Positions 41,780-55,997 of a stretch of DNA of 64,000 nucleotides are shown in pieces. Every line of letters starts with the position of its first letter. Within the stretch, counting starts at the first letter, position 1. The DNA is from Auriscalpium vulgare (taxonomy: Eukaryota; Basidiomycota; Agaricomycetes; Russulales; Auriscalpiaceae): assembly GCA_019915015.1 (NCBI GenBank), contig JAHBBC010000002.1, forward strand, positions 1,054,001-1,118,000, in the 5' to 3' direction. Below the pieces are notes generated by a model. It did no database searches, was not told the origin of the DNA, and saw only the letters and a list, made by a program, of their open reading frames with translations. The position numbers were made by a program, and so were the translations under genes.

Positions 41780-44477
41780 TCAGGCCCCGACGCCCTCTCC
41801 CCGCGGCACCGGTTGCTCACCCACCCGCAGCGCCGCAAACTGGCCTTGCATGCCTTGGTACTGCGCCTCGCCAGGCGGCGCCGCCTCCGGGTACAGCTGC
41901 GCGTTGCCCTGCGTCGGCGAGCGCGGATTCGGGAGCGAGCTCTGGCGCTCGATTTGCTGCTGCTGCGTCTGGATGGCCTGCACGAACGCCGGGCCCGGAT
42001 GCGCGCTCTGCGGGGACGCTGTCGGGCTCGTCGACAGTCGCTGCTGCTGCTGCTGCTGGCCGGCCCACGCCGCGAGCTCGCTGCTGGCAGGCTGCTCCTG
42101 CCCATACGGTGTGCCGTATGACTGCGTCGGGCCGGGCGACGTGGGCGCCGCCGCGTGCTCGGAGACACCGGGTACGGAGAAAAAGTAGACCGCCCCGGTC
42201 GGGTCCGTGCCGCCTTGCGCGTAGTACTGCGCCCACGCCTGGACGTTCGGATCTGGGTACGTGAGCGCCGGGTCGAAGGGGTACGGCGGGCCCGCGGGCA
42301 GCTGGGCAGCGGGCTGCTGTTGTGCGTGCGCCTGGGGCTGGGTCTGGGTCTGAACCTGTTGTTGCTGCTGGGGCTGCTGCGCCGCGGCTTGTACCTGCGG
42401 TTGCGTCTGCACGGGGCCGATGACTTCTGGCGGCACGGACGCGTGTAGCTCGGGCTGTGACGCCTGTGCGGGGTAGTAGGACGTCCGGTTGTTCTGCTGC
42501 ACTGGGTAGGGCTGCGTGTAGGCGGTCTGGGGCTGCTGTTGCGGGGGTGCCGTTTGCTGCGGTGTCGGGGCGTGTGCGTACGGCGCGGCGTTGGGGTCTG
42601 TGCCAAACGAAGGCTGCTGCTGGACCTGGGGCCGAGGTGTTGCGCCGTCGGGGACATTGACATAGGCGGCCGCCGGGGCGGGATATGCGTTGTAGCCGGG
42701 TTGCTCGTACACGGCGGGGTTCCAACCGTAAGCCTGGGGCATCGGCGGCTGCGCCCGAGAGTCTGGTCGACCTTGATAGGGCGCCGAAGCTTGCGAGTAG
42801 TCTAAAATGTCCGTGAGGATAAGCTAGGCAGATGCTGGAAGTGTGCGCACATTCGGAATGTCTGGCCAGGCTGTCTTCCATCATGCGGTCGAAGATAGTT
42901 CGCGCCTTGACGAAACTTTCATTCATTGTCATCAGCTCCGCTGATAAGTAACGCGTGAGTTGGAAACGGATTTGAACTGCCAAACGCTTTTACCTCGTTT
43001 CTGACTATATTTGTCGATAAGCTTCACAATCTTCGGACGTAAGGCCATGCTGGACCTATACAGCTCCTGTATTTCTTCATTGTCCGCTAGATTGTCCTTC
43101 GCAGGGTCCAAAGAATGCAACATTGTAAGAAGTTTGTCCACGTTAGCAGCCTGGGCGAACACCGCGGCCTCTTGCTGTGCTTCTGCGGCCATCTCATTGA
43201 CGGTGGGTTCCGGGAGAGCTTCCTGTAGCGGCCTCAGCGCGACGTAAGCTCTGAAAAACAGTATGACTAACCACGTAGTTGACAGGGAATATCCCGGTAC
43301 GTCCCTTGAGCTGCCCACGCCACCAGTCCTTGTAGCCACGATCGACGACCTTGATGATGTCGCCCTTGTCAAATGCGAGCTCTCCAGGTTCGGAAGGCTC
43401 AAAGGTATGCAAGGCTCGCACACGAGTGGCCCCTGACGTGACACTAGGCGTCGGAGAAGCGGGGACCATGGACGCGGAAGGAGCGGGCTGAACCGCAGGT
43501 GCTGGCGCCGCAGCCACTGGTGCCGAGGACTGCGAGGGCGCTGCCGACGTCGTGGGGGCAGGTGTGTACCCTGTGGAGTAGGCAGTGCTCTGAGCAGCGG
43601 CAGAGCTGCCGCCGGCTGGCTCAGAGGATGCTGCGGAAGGCCCTGCAGCTGACTGATAGCCGGCGCGCGAGCCGGACCCTCCTGCCCCGCTGGAGGATGC
43701 AAGAGAGTACTGCCCCCACTGGCCGCGGCCGCCTTTGTCCTGCACTGAGATTTCCAGGGCGCGCTGCAACTCCTCCTCTTCGCGCCTGCGGACTTCGTCG
43801 TCCACATCAGGTGGCGGGGGCTCATTGGGGGCGTCGAAGTTATACTCTACAGCACGACGGCTTGAGAAGAGCAATCGCATTCACAAGAGAGAAAGACGCA
43901 CTCTTGGCTGCGAGGCTATTGTGACATTCTTCCATCATGCTGAGCGTGGGGTCCGTTTTCCATTCAATCGTCCACATGGCGATGAGACCGAGACTTTTGC
44001 GCCTGACTTTCTCGTGAGTCGCCTAGACAGAAGATCAGGCAATGATTGTGCAGAGAGCCGTTTAGCTTACGCGGTCGGTGATGAGCTTCTCTAAAGCCTG
44101 GGTAAATGCTCTCGACGCAATCTCGTGTTGTAGATCCTTGCCGCAGTTCTTCGAAAGGGACTCGACGAGAGCGAGTGAGTAGAGTTGCACATTCGGATTG
44201 CGGTGCGACATGCGCTTGATGACAGCAGCGATGACCTGACGGGCCCTGGAGGACAGTGAGAATGGGCGGGTAGATGGAGCGCGAACGACGAACGCACCCT
44301 TGCTCTCCCTCATCTGTGACTTTATCGCACAAGTTGAGGATGAGCTCCCAGTTCTCGCTCGTGAGGTTTTCGTCTGTGGTCTTGACTGGAGGGGCGTTGA
44401 GTCCGAGGCAACGGGTTCGCGGCTGCGCACTCACCGACGATGTCATCGTAGGGGTTTGCTGCCCCGCCTCCAAACAT
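41780..44477 (-). CDS. HSE1: ESCRT-0 subunit Hse1 (STAM homologue)
   Basis: Begins [14 protein letters not shown], then [18 protein letters not shown]: the VHS domain, continuing [20 protein letters not shown] and [20 protein letters not shown]. Next come a ubiquitin-interacting helix [14 protein letters not shown], a Ser/Ala-rich linker, an SH3 domain ([43 protein letters not shown]) and a GAT-like helical region ([24 protein letters not shown]-like). The C-terminal tail is Gln/Pro/Tyr-rich. This order defines Hse1, which with Vps27 binds ubiquitinated cargo at endosomes. Introns lie near 44386-44434, 44246-44297 and 44022-44070, with more near 43870, 43260 and 42950. The tail is rich in CAG-type codons and probably varies in length between strains. 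Confidence 0.9.
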
Positions 44478-44718
44478 AATAGCTATTTAATAAAGACCAA
44501 GCAAACAGAGCCAAGTTAGCGATGGGAGGTCGAAGCGAAAGAAGTTGGTTGTCGATGCAGGTCGCAAGTCAGGGCGACGAAGGATAGCCTTTCGCAAGAG
44601 CACTCAGTGTGTGGCGCGAAGTCCCAATTGGGCACCGAGGGCTCATCACTCCTCTTAGTGGACTCATCGCTTCCAGTTCCTAGTATCCCTGCACTTCACT
44701 CACTTTCACTCACCCACC
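44478..44718. promoter_or_regulatory. Short bidirectional promoter between HSE1 and MMS2
   Basis: 241 bases between two divergent start codons. No TATA box seen for either gene. Confidence 0.5.
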
Positions 44719-45308
44719 ATGGCCAAAGGTATGATCTTTGCTGATCCCGTACATCCAGATCATTTATCGTATCCAGTCCCGCGCAACTTCCGTCTCCTCG
44801 AGGAGCTCGAGAAAGGCGAGAAGGGCATCGGCGATGGCTCGTGCTCCTACGGCCTCGACAACAGCGATGATATCCTCATGAGCCACTGGAACGGCACTGT
44901 CATTGGGCCTGGGCATGTAAGTGTTTCCACCTGTCTTCCCCGTCGTCGCCAGTCTCACATGCCACTTATCTGTGTGGCATCCACAGACAGTCCACGAGAA
45001 CCGCATCTACAGCCTGAAGATCTTCTGCGGGGAGTCATATCCCGACAGCCCACCTCTCATCCAATTCATCTCCAGAGTGAATCTGCCCTTCGTCAGCCCA
45101 GCGGACGGCAAGGTCGACGCATCCAAGTTGCCCGTCCTTGCCCACTGGAACAGGAGCAGCTCCCTGGAGACTGTGCTCGTCGAGATCCGACGGTGCGTCG
45201 CGCACGCGATCCGCATTTGCTCGCCACTGACATATCTGTCGTATCAGCGAGATGGCGTCGTTCAACAATCGCAAGCTTCCCCAGCCTCCGGAAGGCTCGA
45301 CGTTCTGA
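44719..45308 (+). CDS. MMS2: Ubiquitin-conjugating enzyme variant Mms2/Uev1, 138 aa
   Basis: Four exons join exactly: 44719-44728, 44777-44916, 44987-45192 and 45248-45308 (417 nt). The protein reads [88 protein letters not shown] and the end [11 protein letters not shown]. It has the E2 fold but no catalytic Cys at the usual place, as in Mms2/Uev1 proteins, which pair with Ubc13 to build K63-linked ubiquitin chains in post-replication repair. Full family length. It is divergent from HSE1, with only about 240 bases between the start codons, so the two probably share a promoter. Confidence 0.93.
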
Positions 45309-45446
45309 TCGTCCGACTACGCACATTACTAGCATTGTCGACATGGATCGAACTCGAGTTTGGTGTGTAGAGATAGGAAGTAAGTATACGCGTGTCCATC
45401 CACTGTGTTCAAACAATTGCATTGCATTCCTCTGGTTCCCTTCGCA

Positions 45447-45700
45447 ATGGGGTTCTCCTGGGGGCTGATCGACACACACCACCATCCACCTTATGTTTGC
45501 TTTGAGAGCATCCGATCTGACCAGTTCTTGGGCCGGTGGCAGAGCCACTACGTCCTGACTTTAGAATCAGGCCTGAACCGGTGAGTCGACTTCAAAGCCT
45601 ACTACTACTATGTCGATCCTCTGATCTGATCTGTTACATAGAGCCAATCTCGATGCGAGGCATGAAGCGCCTGAGTCTCTCATGCGTGGGGGATCGTGAG
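45447..45700 (+). CDS. Possible small spliced ORF, 63 aa
   Basis: Exon 45447-45580 ([19 protein letters not shown], then [16 protein letters not shown]) ends at a strong GTGAGT donor. Exon 45643-45700 ([18 protein letters not shown]) starts after a CATAG acceptor. The splice keeps the frame and ends at a TGA. No homology is recognised, and it could be 3' UTR of MMS2. Confidence 0.22.
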
Positions 45701-46429
45701 AGTCTTTCATTCTAGACTATCAGTAGAGTCGGTTGGGCCCTATAGACTAGAGCGACTGAGTCCGTCCATCTTGGAGATTCCATCGCTCGCTCGGACGCCA
45801 GAAGATGTATCTTGATCTGCCTAATTCCTGACGTGACCGCCGCTCATGCCGGGGCCATCTCAACTCTGTGGAATCTCGATGCTCGAACGGCAATAGTAAG
45901 TATGTTATGTTGTATCATTGAATGGATTCGTGTACTGAAGCCAGTGCAGCTGCAGACATTAAAGCAACCCATGCTATGTCGCCATGATCTGGACGAAGCT
46001 TCACATGAGAACGCCATTCCGCGATCATCGTTAGAAGACTTTCCTGAGTGCCAGAAAGATGTTAATCCTGTGATCTTCCAGGCGCGTATATACTGATGTA
46101 CGGGGCCTGGGCCCTGTATGTTTTCCTATGATTTCTACCTGTCGCCCGAGTGCCCGCCATTGGCTCGAATGGAAGACAGAAGGCAACCAACATACTCGTC
46201 CTAATGCCTGTCGCAATTTTGCCTTTCAGTTCCCCCATCGCCAGGTCCTCAAGCTCGGAGTGTCGTCGCATTATGGTCATACATATTACAATATCTCCTT
46301 CGATCTGCCCCCACATCCAATCGGCCTCCTAGCTTCAAAGTGGTGGTAGGAAGACGCTGTTGCATTCCCGGAACACCATCCGACTGCGCCATACTATGGA
46401 CGGTTCCGTGTTGCACGCTACGCGCCTCC
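45701..46429. other. Intergenic
   Basis: Short frames only; nothing supported. Confidence 0.35.
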
Positions 46430-46730
46430 GTCGCCCTAGCGCTGAAGAACATGGACTACTTCCAGGGCGGAACCTCCATAATTGCGCACGGGAGCTGATC
46501 TTGCCGGCCTCCCATTGGGAACTACTGGGAGCTACGTTGCCGTACTACGACGCGTCTACGACCGCATCCCATCGACAGGCGATACGCTCCCCGAAGTCAC
46601 GGGCTTCGTCCACATACGCACGCTGACCGAGTTCTTACTAGCACGCGCTTCGTCTCGGTCAGGGCACGGCTTACCCCGTCTCCCTCCACTGGGCGTATAT
46701 GCGATGCGCGATGTCTTGTCAGTCCGGAGG
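46430..46730 (+). pseudogene. Short relic of a class II deaminase-like gene
   Basis: Carries RVYDRIPSTGDTLPE, then FVHIRTLTEFLLA and SRFVS-like bases. These correspond to YLRDRIPSTGDALPA and FLHICTLVEFLLNTRFVS of the intact gene. Only the middle third remains, with frame breaks, and neither zinc-ligand motif is left. Confidence 0.65.
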
Positions 46731-47883
46731 AGTCCACGCGTCACGGCGAACCGGCCCTCCACGCGGGGGGGGCATGATGCTTGTAACAGAACGATTGTCT
46801 TCTGTGCCAAGGTCAGCCACGGAGACTAGGCATGAAGCAGATCCGAGTCGGAGCGAACGCCGGCGGCAGGAAGGTGTTCATCTCGTATGTACATTAATAA
46901 TAGTGTGTACCTCTTACGTGTCTGCCCCGGGTTCAGGGATGGTGGACGACTCGGGGCCAAGTTGTGGAGCAAGAGGCGAAGCCTGGACATGCTCGCAAAT
47001 TTTCCACCAGTATGTGCCGCTGTTCGAACCTGCTTCATGGTCATCAATATATTCAAAACTGACTGCACATTGCCCTCCCAGCCTTCCTTTGACAATGACA
47101 ATGACTCTCCTCAACCCTCCTCGGCTTCACTGAACCGCGTCGCGGAGTGACGCACTGCCTTGTATTCGAGCAGGGTCGTGTACTGGTCGTGTCGATGCTG
47201 TTTGTCGCCGCACGAGGCGAGGACACGTTGTGTCGATCCGAGCGAGACGGGCAGGGGTGCAAAATTAAATAATTATAGACAATGCCGTATGCGGAGTGAT
47301 CGATGGGAGGAAGCGTGATATAAGGTTAGCATTTGCACGAGGCGGAGAGTGTGCGGGTATATATGATGTCAAGGGAACGTGGGCTCTGGGAGTGGGCGGG
47401 TCGGTGTCTGTCGGTGCAGAGGGTGAGAGAGACGAGGTTGGGACTGTTGGATGTACAGGGTGTTACAGTTACTGGCGATAATAATTGTTATCAGGCAGGA
47501 TCTGCGTGGGAATGTCACATCCTGTTGTGTCTCTCTGTCACGGACTCACAAGAGTGCGGCACTCTCCAGGTCCTCCGCAACCGTGCCTCCCAGGCCGTCG
47601 ACGCCTGGCACGTCCTCTCTCTCCACCACCACCATCTCCAGACCCCGCCAGCGCACCGCGTCGCTCACGGTGGCACACCGCCCGCCCAGGCATACCTTGC
47701 AACTCACCGGACACACCGACGCACCTTTGATCGACCGTCTCCATCGTTTTGATCACGCTGTCGCTAGGCCGTGCACGCCTCTAGATCTTGTTCAAAGAAG
47801 TGACCTGCCGTGTGCCCGCCTCTTCGATATCTCCATAGGCCCGGATAGCCGCAGTCACGCCGTCGTTTTCGCCAGACCAGGAC
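46731..47883. other. Intergenic; upstream region of the PAK kinase
   Basis: More than 1.1 kb with no supported gene. I looked for a PH-domain exon that would mark a Cla4-type kinase and found none. Confidence 0.4.
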
Positions 47884-50645
<2,762 letters not shown>

Positions 50646-51485
50646 AGGGCGCGCGCCGGCTGCGTGTCCGTGTCCCACGCACGCACCGCGCACCTGTCTG
50701 CCGCCGTCGCTCGTTCGCTGCCCCAACTCAGACAGGCCCGCGTGCTGCCCGCGCGTGGTGTATTCCATTACAAGTCTGCGCCCGCATCTATACAACTACA
50801 ACAACGACATTGCTTTTGTTTTCTGTGGCCCCGCGTTCGCTTCGCGCTAATGTAACCTGTTGTTCGATGACGATGAGGACGACGATGTGCAATTATGATG
50901 TTCAAATTGCGACGGACGCGGGGTGGATGGGCGTAAGTGGAGGCTAGCGGCATCGTGCTGTTCTGCGTGTTGCATTCGTGTACCTCTGAACACTGCTGGC
51001 TGATCGAGGCTTGTGAGTCGTGACCGTCCAGGGCATCCAACAGCCGTTTTATTGCGGCGACGGGTGCACTGGCTTCGACTTGCCATGTCGTCGCCATCTG
51101 CAAACAAATACTTCGTACTGCATAATCCATCAGCCCCGCAGTGCGTGGCGCTCCCATAATATATTCTGACGATACAGTATACCTCCCCGTCTTTGTCGGA
51201 TCGCAGTCATTATCATTAATGTCAGATATACCGACCTGCTGGGACTGGAAGAGGCAAAAACTCTACCCCGTAGAGTTAACTTCCACCGAGAGGAGATGCT
51301 CTATGATGATAAATCAAATGAGTCGAAATTATCGATGGCTCAGTCCTCGTCCGAGGTCACGACTTGACAAAAACCTGGATCCACCCGTCATCCACGCAGG
51401 AAATCAATGGCCGGAGACAAATGTGTTCTGTAACAACTACGGATAGAGTAGTAGTAAGAGTTAGAACATGGATGGCCGATCTAAT
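50646..51485. other. Intergenic between convergent genes
   Basis: 3' flanks of the PAK and APH genes. A plus-strand frame at 51141-51446 has no motif and is not called. Confidence 0.4.
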
Positions 51486-52514
51486 CTATAGCATGCGCAC
51501 CGCGCGACAGGCGCGCTGCAGTAATCGCCACTCTCGCTCATAATCGGGCATGAGGGCTAGTATTTCTGCGGCCCAGTCTTCCGGTGTCGGATACTCCCAG
51601 TTCCCAGTGTCTTGGGCAATGACGGCAGTCTCGAAGTACGGCGGGTACCATCCGGCCAGCTCCCAATCGACCACCCACAGCTTGTCACGACAAAAAATGA
51701 TGTTGCGGGGCAGCAAATCACCATGTGTGAAGACCAATGGCGAATCAGCCCGCAAGCGATCACAGTCGGCCTCGACAACTTGCCTTCCCGTAGGGACCAC
51801 AGCCGCATCAAGCTCCCGATTCCACCACTCGACCAATTGGGAATGCGACTGAAAAGGCCCTGCTCCGTATGACGGGAACCAGCGACCGTAGCAGAGCCCT
51901 TGGTCGATGGGGCCAGGTATCGAAGACTGCGGAGTGATGTCCCGAAGTTCGTGGAGATAGTGGGCGACTTGAGCCACAATCGACTGCCGCTGGGAGGAGG
52001 AAAGTGAAGGCCAGAGATGTTGTACATCTGCGCCTGGGATGTAGTCCATCACGATGTATGTTTGCTCGTTGCTGACGAAAACGAGGTGGATAGTCGGCAC
52101 TGGGATGGTAGTGTGCTCCTGGACGAACTTCATTGATTTTGCCTCTAGGGCATTCACAAATGGCCCATGTTTGACCAGTAATGAATCGCTGATTCTGTGA
52201 ATCTGAGTGCTGGCGGTATGCTGGGAGGAGCGTGGAAGTGGTGACGCGAGAAGTTGGAGAACTGCCTGTGGGCTGATCGGCGGGCGAACGGTCTCGGGGT
52301 ACAAGACCTGCACGGAAGCTGACTGAGAGACGTGCGCCGCCGAAGGTGACTGAAGAGCCCTGATGGCCGTGATGTAGTCGACGTAACCAATCTTACGTGC
52401 GTTAAACAAATTGTTCAGGACCTGAGGAGACGTGACAGAGCTCAAGTTGTTGAGGTCGACGCCATCAAAGTTGAAGACAAGTCCGGGCGGAGGCGGAGGC
52501 AACATTACTGGCAT
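51486..52514 (-). CDS. Aminoglycoside-phosphotransferase (APH) family kinase-like protein
   Basis: A single open frame; I take MPVMLPPPPPGLVF at 52514 as the start, though the frame continues 13 codons upstream. Kinase-like features: SLLVKHGPFVNALEAKSMKF (Lys and Glu of the small lobe), TYIVMDYIPGADVQHLWPSL (hinge), LVFTHGDLLPRNIIF (catalytic loop HGD...N) and LWVVDWELAGWYPPYFE (metal-binding Asp). This is the APH/choline-kinase fold that is abundant in Agaricomycetes. Natural substrates of most such fungal proteins are unknown, so no specific reaction is claimed. No intron is needed. Length about 342 aa, normal for the family. Confidence 0.85.
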   Translation of the reverse strand: MPVMLPPPPPGLVFNFDGVDLNNLSSVTSPQVLNNLFNARKIGYVDYITAIRALQSPSAAHVSQSASVQVLYPETVRPPISPQAVLQLLASPLPRSSQHTASTQIHRISDSLLVKHGPFVNALEAKSMKFVQEHTTIPVPTIHLVFVSNEQTYIVMDYIPGADVQHLWPSLSSSQRQSIVAQVAHYLHELRDITPQSSIPGPIDQGLCYGRWFPSYGAGPFQSHSQLVEWWNRELDAAVVPTGRQVVEADCDRLRADSPLVFTHGDLLPRNIIFCRDKLWVVDWELAGWYPPYFETAVIAQDTGNWEYPTPEDWAAEILALMPDYEREWRLLQRACRAVRML

Positions 52515-53981
52515 ACGATAGGTCAAATGGATTATTTTCAGGCAGTAGAGCACACACCTGTGTTCGTAAGGAGGGAAAGGATACTTGAAGTCAGGAAGCG
52601 AGACGCCGGTGAATGGGCCAGGGCCCGTGAATCAACTTCAACTTCAAGTCGGTGGACGCGCTCGCTCACGTGATGAGAAACTCGGCACGACGGCATACGT
52701 GGCGGACGCGCCCGCCGCCGCTGCCGACTCGGAGTCGCTCTTACTTTCAACCCTAAATTGCATGCAAGTTACTCACCACAGGATTGAATCATTCACCTAC
52801 AAAAGCTACATGTTTTCAGCGTTGGAGAGACGACGGCAGGCGAATATGCGCTTGCCCAAAATCTCACACTATCTTGTCTCACACAACACTCACATCAGTC
52901 CACGAGACTCGACCTCAGTGAACACTCCGAGTCGGACCTACGTGCACCCACAGCGACCCGATCCCGAACGATGCCGCACGGAACATACCTCCGACTCATG
53001 GCGGATGCTCTTGTTAAGGCAGCGATGGCGTCATATGTACAGTACGCCGCTGAATGACGAGGAGGAGGGGGATAGTTTAAGTATCGCCGGCCGTCTGCGA
53101 TAAACAAATACATTCACATCCTCTCTCTTACGACTTGCTCACGCCAGCGTACGCCCCTGCCCATACACGACCCGCGATGACCCATTTCCGCGTTCGTCAG
53201 ACCCACCGCTCGCAAATCCTCACCGTGCGCTTCGTGCCGCTTCCCCCACCCACACTGCCACCCCCGTCTCCTACCACCAGCGACTCGCCATCCATGCCTA
53301 CGCACAGCGCGCATGCGGTGCTGCGCAAAAAGAAGAGCGACAGGGATTTGCGCGCGCGCTACATGCGTGATGGGGTCTCGCCCGATCGCGCCTACGCGTG
53401 AAGCCTGCAAGCACACGCGGGAGGTGTGTTCACACGATAAATCACGATGAGACACGCTTGACCAACGATGCCCACTTCGATACGTCAGCAGTGGCCGCAG
53501 GGCTGTGAAAACAGAGAGACGCTGTCACCTCGTTGACAGGCGCAGCGACGCAACGTTTTATACCCCGGAGCAACCTCTCCTCGGTGCCTGTGGATCAATG
53601 GGGTGTGGGTCTGGATTTCCGGGAGGTGTTTCCAGCGGATCTCGGTGGGCCTCAAGTTCGTTTTGTACGCATGAAAGATGGACGATGGGCAGACTGGATG
53701 GGAAGAAGCTGGTCCGAACTGAATCGGACTGTCATACTACCACTGATTTATTAATACACACTTAGTACACTGTTAATGAGCCTTTACTTCTGCACGTACC
53801 TCTAGATCTAATGTAGCGCCACTTACTTGTATGCTCAATAACGACATCTGCCAACCCAGTTTCACCAATGTTCATGTGTCTCATCACCCTCAACTGTCGA
53901 AAAGCGGCCTGAAGGCTTGTATGCACGCCACCGTCAGCCCACCGTCTCATTGAACCATCAATGACGACGCTTACCTTGCCG
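52515..53981. other. Intergenic with weak short ORFs
   Basis: A plus-strand frame from ATG 53177 to 53401 (MTHFRVRQTHRSQILTVRF, then KKKSDRDLRARYMRDG) has a coding-like composition but no relatives that I know. The remainder shows nothing supported. Confidence 0.3.
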
Positions 53982-55750
53982 CTACTGCTCCTTGCGTTGG
54001 CCCAGTTCGTCCTCCTCCACTTCCTCGTCGTCCTCAAACAGCTCCAAGCTCTCTCTTTCAGGACCGACACCGATCTCCTCGCCCTCATCCTCGAGCATCG
54101 CGCGGAACTCGTCCGCGTCCATCTCGCCGAAACCCGCCGCGTGCAGCACCTCTGCGTCCGCGGCGGACATCTGCGACGACGTGGGGAGGAAAAGGGGCTC
54201 CGCGCGTGCGGCGGGGGGAGGAGAGGGCGGCACGACCTGCGAAGGTGGGCGCTGCGATGGTGGAGCCGAGAAGGCCTGTGACGCCGGGGCGGAAACGGCC
54301 GGCGATGTGCGGCTGCGCTTGGACCTGCCTGCCTTGCGAGGCAGGAGCATAGAGGCCTTGCGACGCTGGAGCATAGAGGCCTTGAGACGCTGGAGCATTA
54401 CGCCCTTGCGACGCGGGGGCGTAAAGACCCTGCGATGGCTGCGTCTGGCGCGGGACGGCATCGCGCAGAGGCATCGACAGCGGCGGCGGCATGTCGTCCG
54501 CGTCACGCTGCTGCGCCATGCGGCGCGCGAGTCCCGCGGCGTCCGTGCGCTCGACGACGCGCCGCTAGCCGTCGCGCGTGCGCTTGCGCGGCGGCGGCGC
54601 GTCGGGACCCACCCCGCCGGGGCGGCTAGTCGACACGACGCAGAGGCCACCACGCCGTCGCTCTCGACGTCGATGAACAGCGGCACGCCGGCGTCCGTGA
54701 ACTTGAGCTCGAGCGCCAGGGTCATGGACTCGGCGTACACGATTGTGGACTGTGGCGCGCGCCGTGAGTGCGGGGGCGGGGGAAGAGCGGGGACATGGAA
54801 ATGGAGGGCGGGTGTATGCGGGTGCTTACATCGAACTCGCGCAAGTGGAAGGCGAGGGAGATCGGGGACACGTATACGTCGTAGTGATCAAACTCGTCGC
54901 TGCTGATCGTGAGCTCTGTGGAGAGATGCGTGCTGCCTGTATGGAGAATCGAGTCAGATCGGTGGCGCAGAGGTACGGACAGGCTTACCCTTAGCGTCTG
55001 CGGCCAGGTCAACACTCCTAACGCGCACGTTTTCTGTATCGAACTCCCAGACTACTAATTAAGACCTGGGACGCATGATCAAAGGGAGAACCAACAAGTG
55101 AACTGCAGCTACTCACTAGTCAATAGTGTACTTTCCATGCAGGTGCTAATGGAGACTGCGTTTGCATATTCACCTCCCAATCATCTTTCCCCCCCGGGAC
55201 GACTTTATCAATGCAGAGGGCAAGATCAGGCACAGCGTGAATACCAACTGGTTGCATCCGATGCCAAAGGAATAGCATCATAACAATATTGAGAAAGCTT
55301 CGAGAGTGTCACACCGTCGGGGGCCATCATGGAAGTAAGTAAACGGAAACTCGACGAGGCGCAGACAAAGATGAACGGCTTTCGTCCAGGAAAGCGGAAC
55401 AAGGAGAGCTTCATCAACGGTGGGGGCTGGAAGTGCGCATTCTGAAGCAGCGCAGGTCTTGACAGAGGTGAGGTGTCCGAGTCTGCAAGGGATCCGAAGA
55501 AGCAAATTCCTTCGGATGTTCCTGGCTATCAGAAAGGCTCGTCACGCAACCAGCGGGGTTATACAGAGAATGGGAAGGGCTCGTGACAAGTGACTCTAGC
55601 GATAGCGGCCTTTACCTTGTGAGCTGGAAGTGGATTCTGCTTGCGATATTCGTTGAGCCTTCGGAGATCCGGTTGAGCTGTGCAAAGGGTAAGGGTGAGA
55701 TGAGGGAATATCGAGAAGTACCTCGCTGAAGACCATCGCCTGTGACGGAG
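53982..55750 (-). pseudogene. RAD9: Rad9-like 9-1-1 checkpoint clamp subunit, frame disrupted
   Basis: Minus-strand exons: VWEFDTENVRVRSVDLAADA, then HLSTELTISSDEFDHYDVYV and SPISLAFHLREFD (donor near 54826), then STIVYAESMTLALELKFTDA and GVPLFIDVESDGVVASAS. The PIxLxFHLREF...FAESMxLxLxxxFTDxxxPLFIxVExD pattern is the second half of the Rad9 PCNA-like fold. The tail has ERTDAAGLARRMAQQRD, LYAPASQG repeats, PLFLPTSSQMSAADAEVL and an acidic end. The frame holding PPPRKRTRDG and ERTDAAG is cut by a TAG (near 54567) and differs from the frames before and after it. The N-terminal half of the Rad9 fold, expected at about 55080-55750, could not be assembled. Either a decaying gene or a damaged sequence; an intact family product is not supported here. 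Confidence 0.6.
54331..54440 (-). repeat. Tandem 24-bp coding repeat (LYAPASQG)
   Basis: About four units encoding LYAPASQG or RNAPASQG in the tail of the Rad9-like gene. Confidence 0.8.
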
Positions 55751-55997
55751 GTTTCGTGGGTTTGAAATGTAATGGGTTGTTGTGGGGTCGAACGTTACTC
55801 GTTACTCGTCGTATATTCATTTGTTTCTGCCCCCTTGAACGTTCGATTGTTTCGATAGATTTTGGATTGTAGACGGAGGAAGTAAGCGGTACCGGTGAAG
55901 CTGGTGAAGTGAAGCGGACTCCGGAAGCAGACGCGTCCACACAGTCGAGTCGTCGCCCGCACTGACACTCTTCGCCCGCACATCGACGTTGCCCAAC

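Noticed and set aside
41488..42663. 391-codon Arg/Ser-rich minus frame
   Set aside because: Frame-shifted shadow of the Gln/Pro-rich C-terminal tail of HSE1.
47296..47883. Upstream PH-domain exon that would make the kinase Cla4-type
   Set aside because: No frame in this stretch shows PH-domain motifs.
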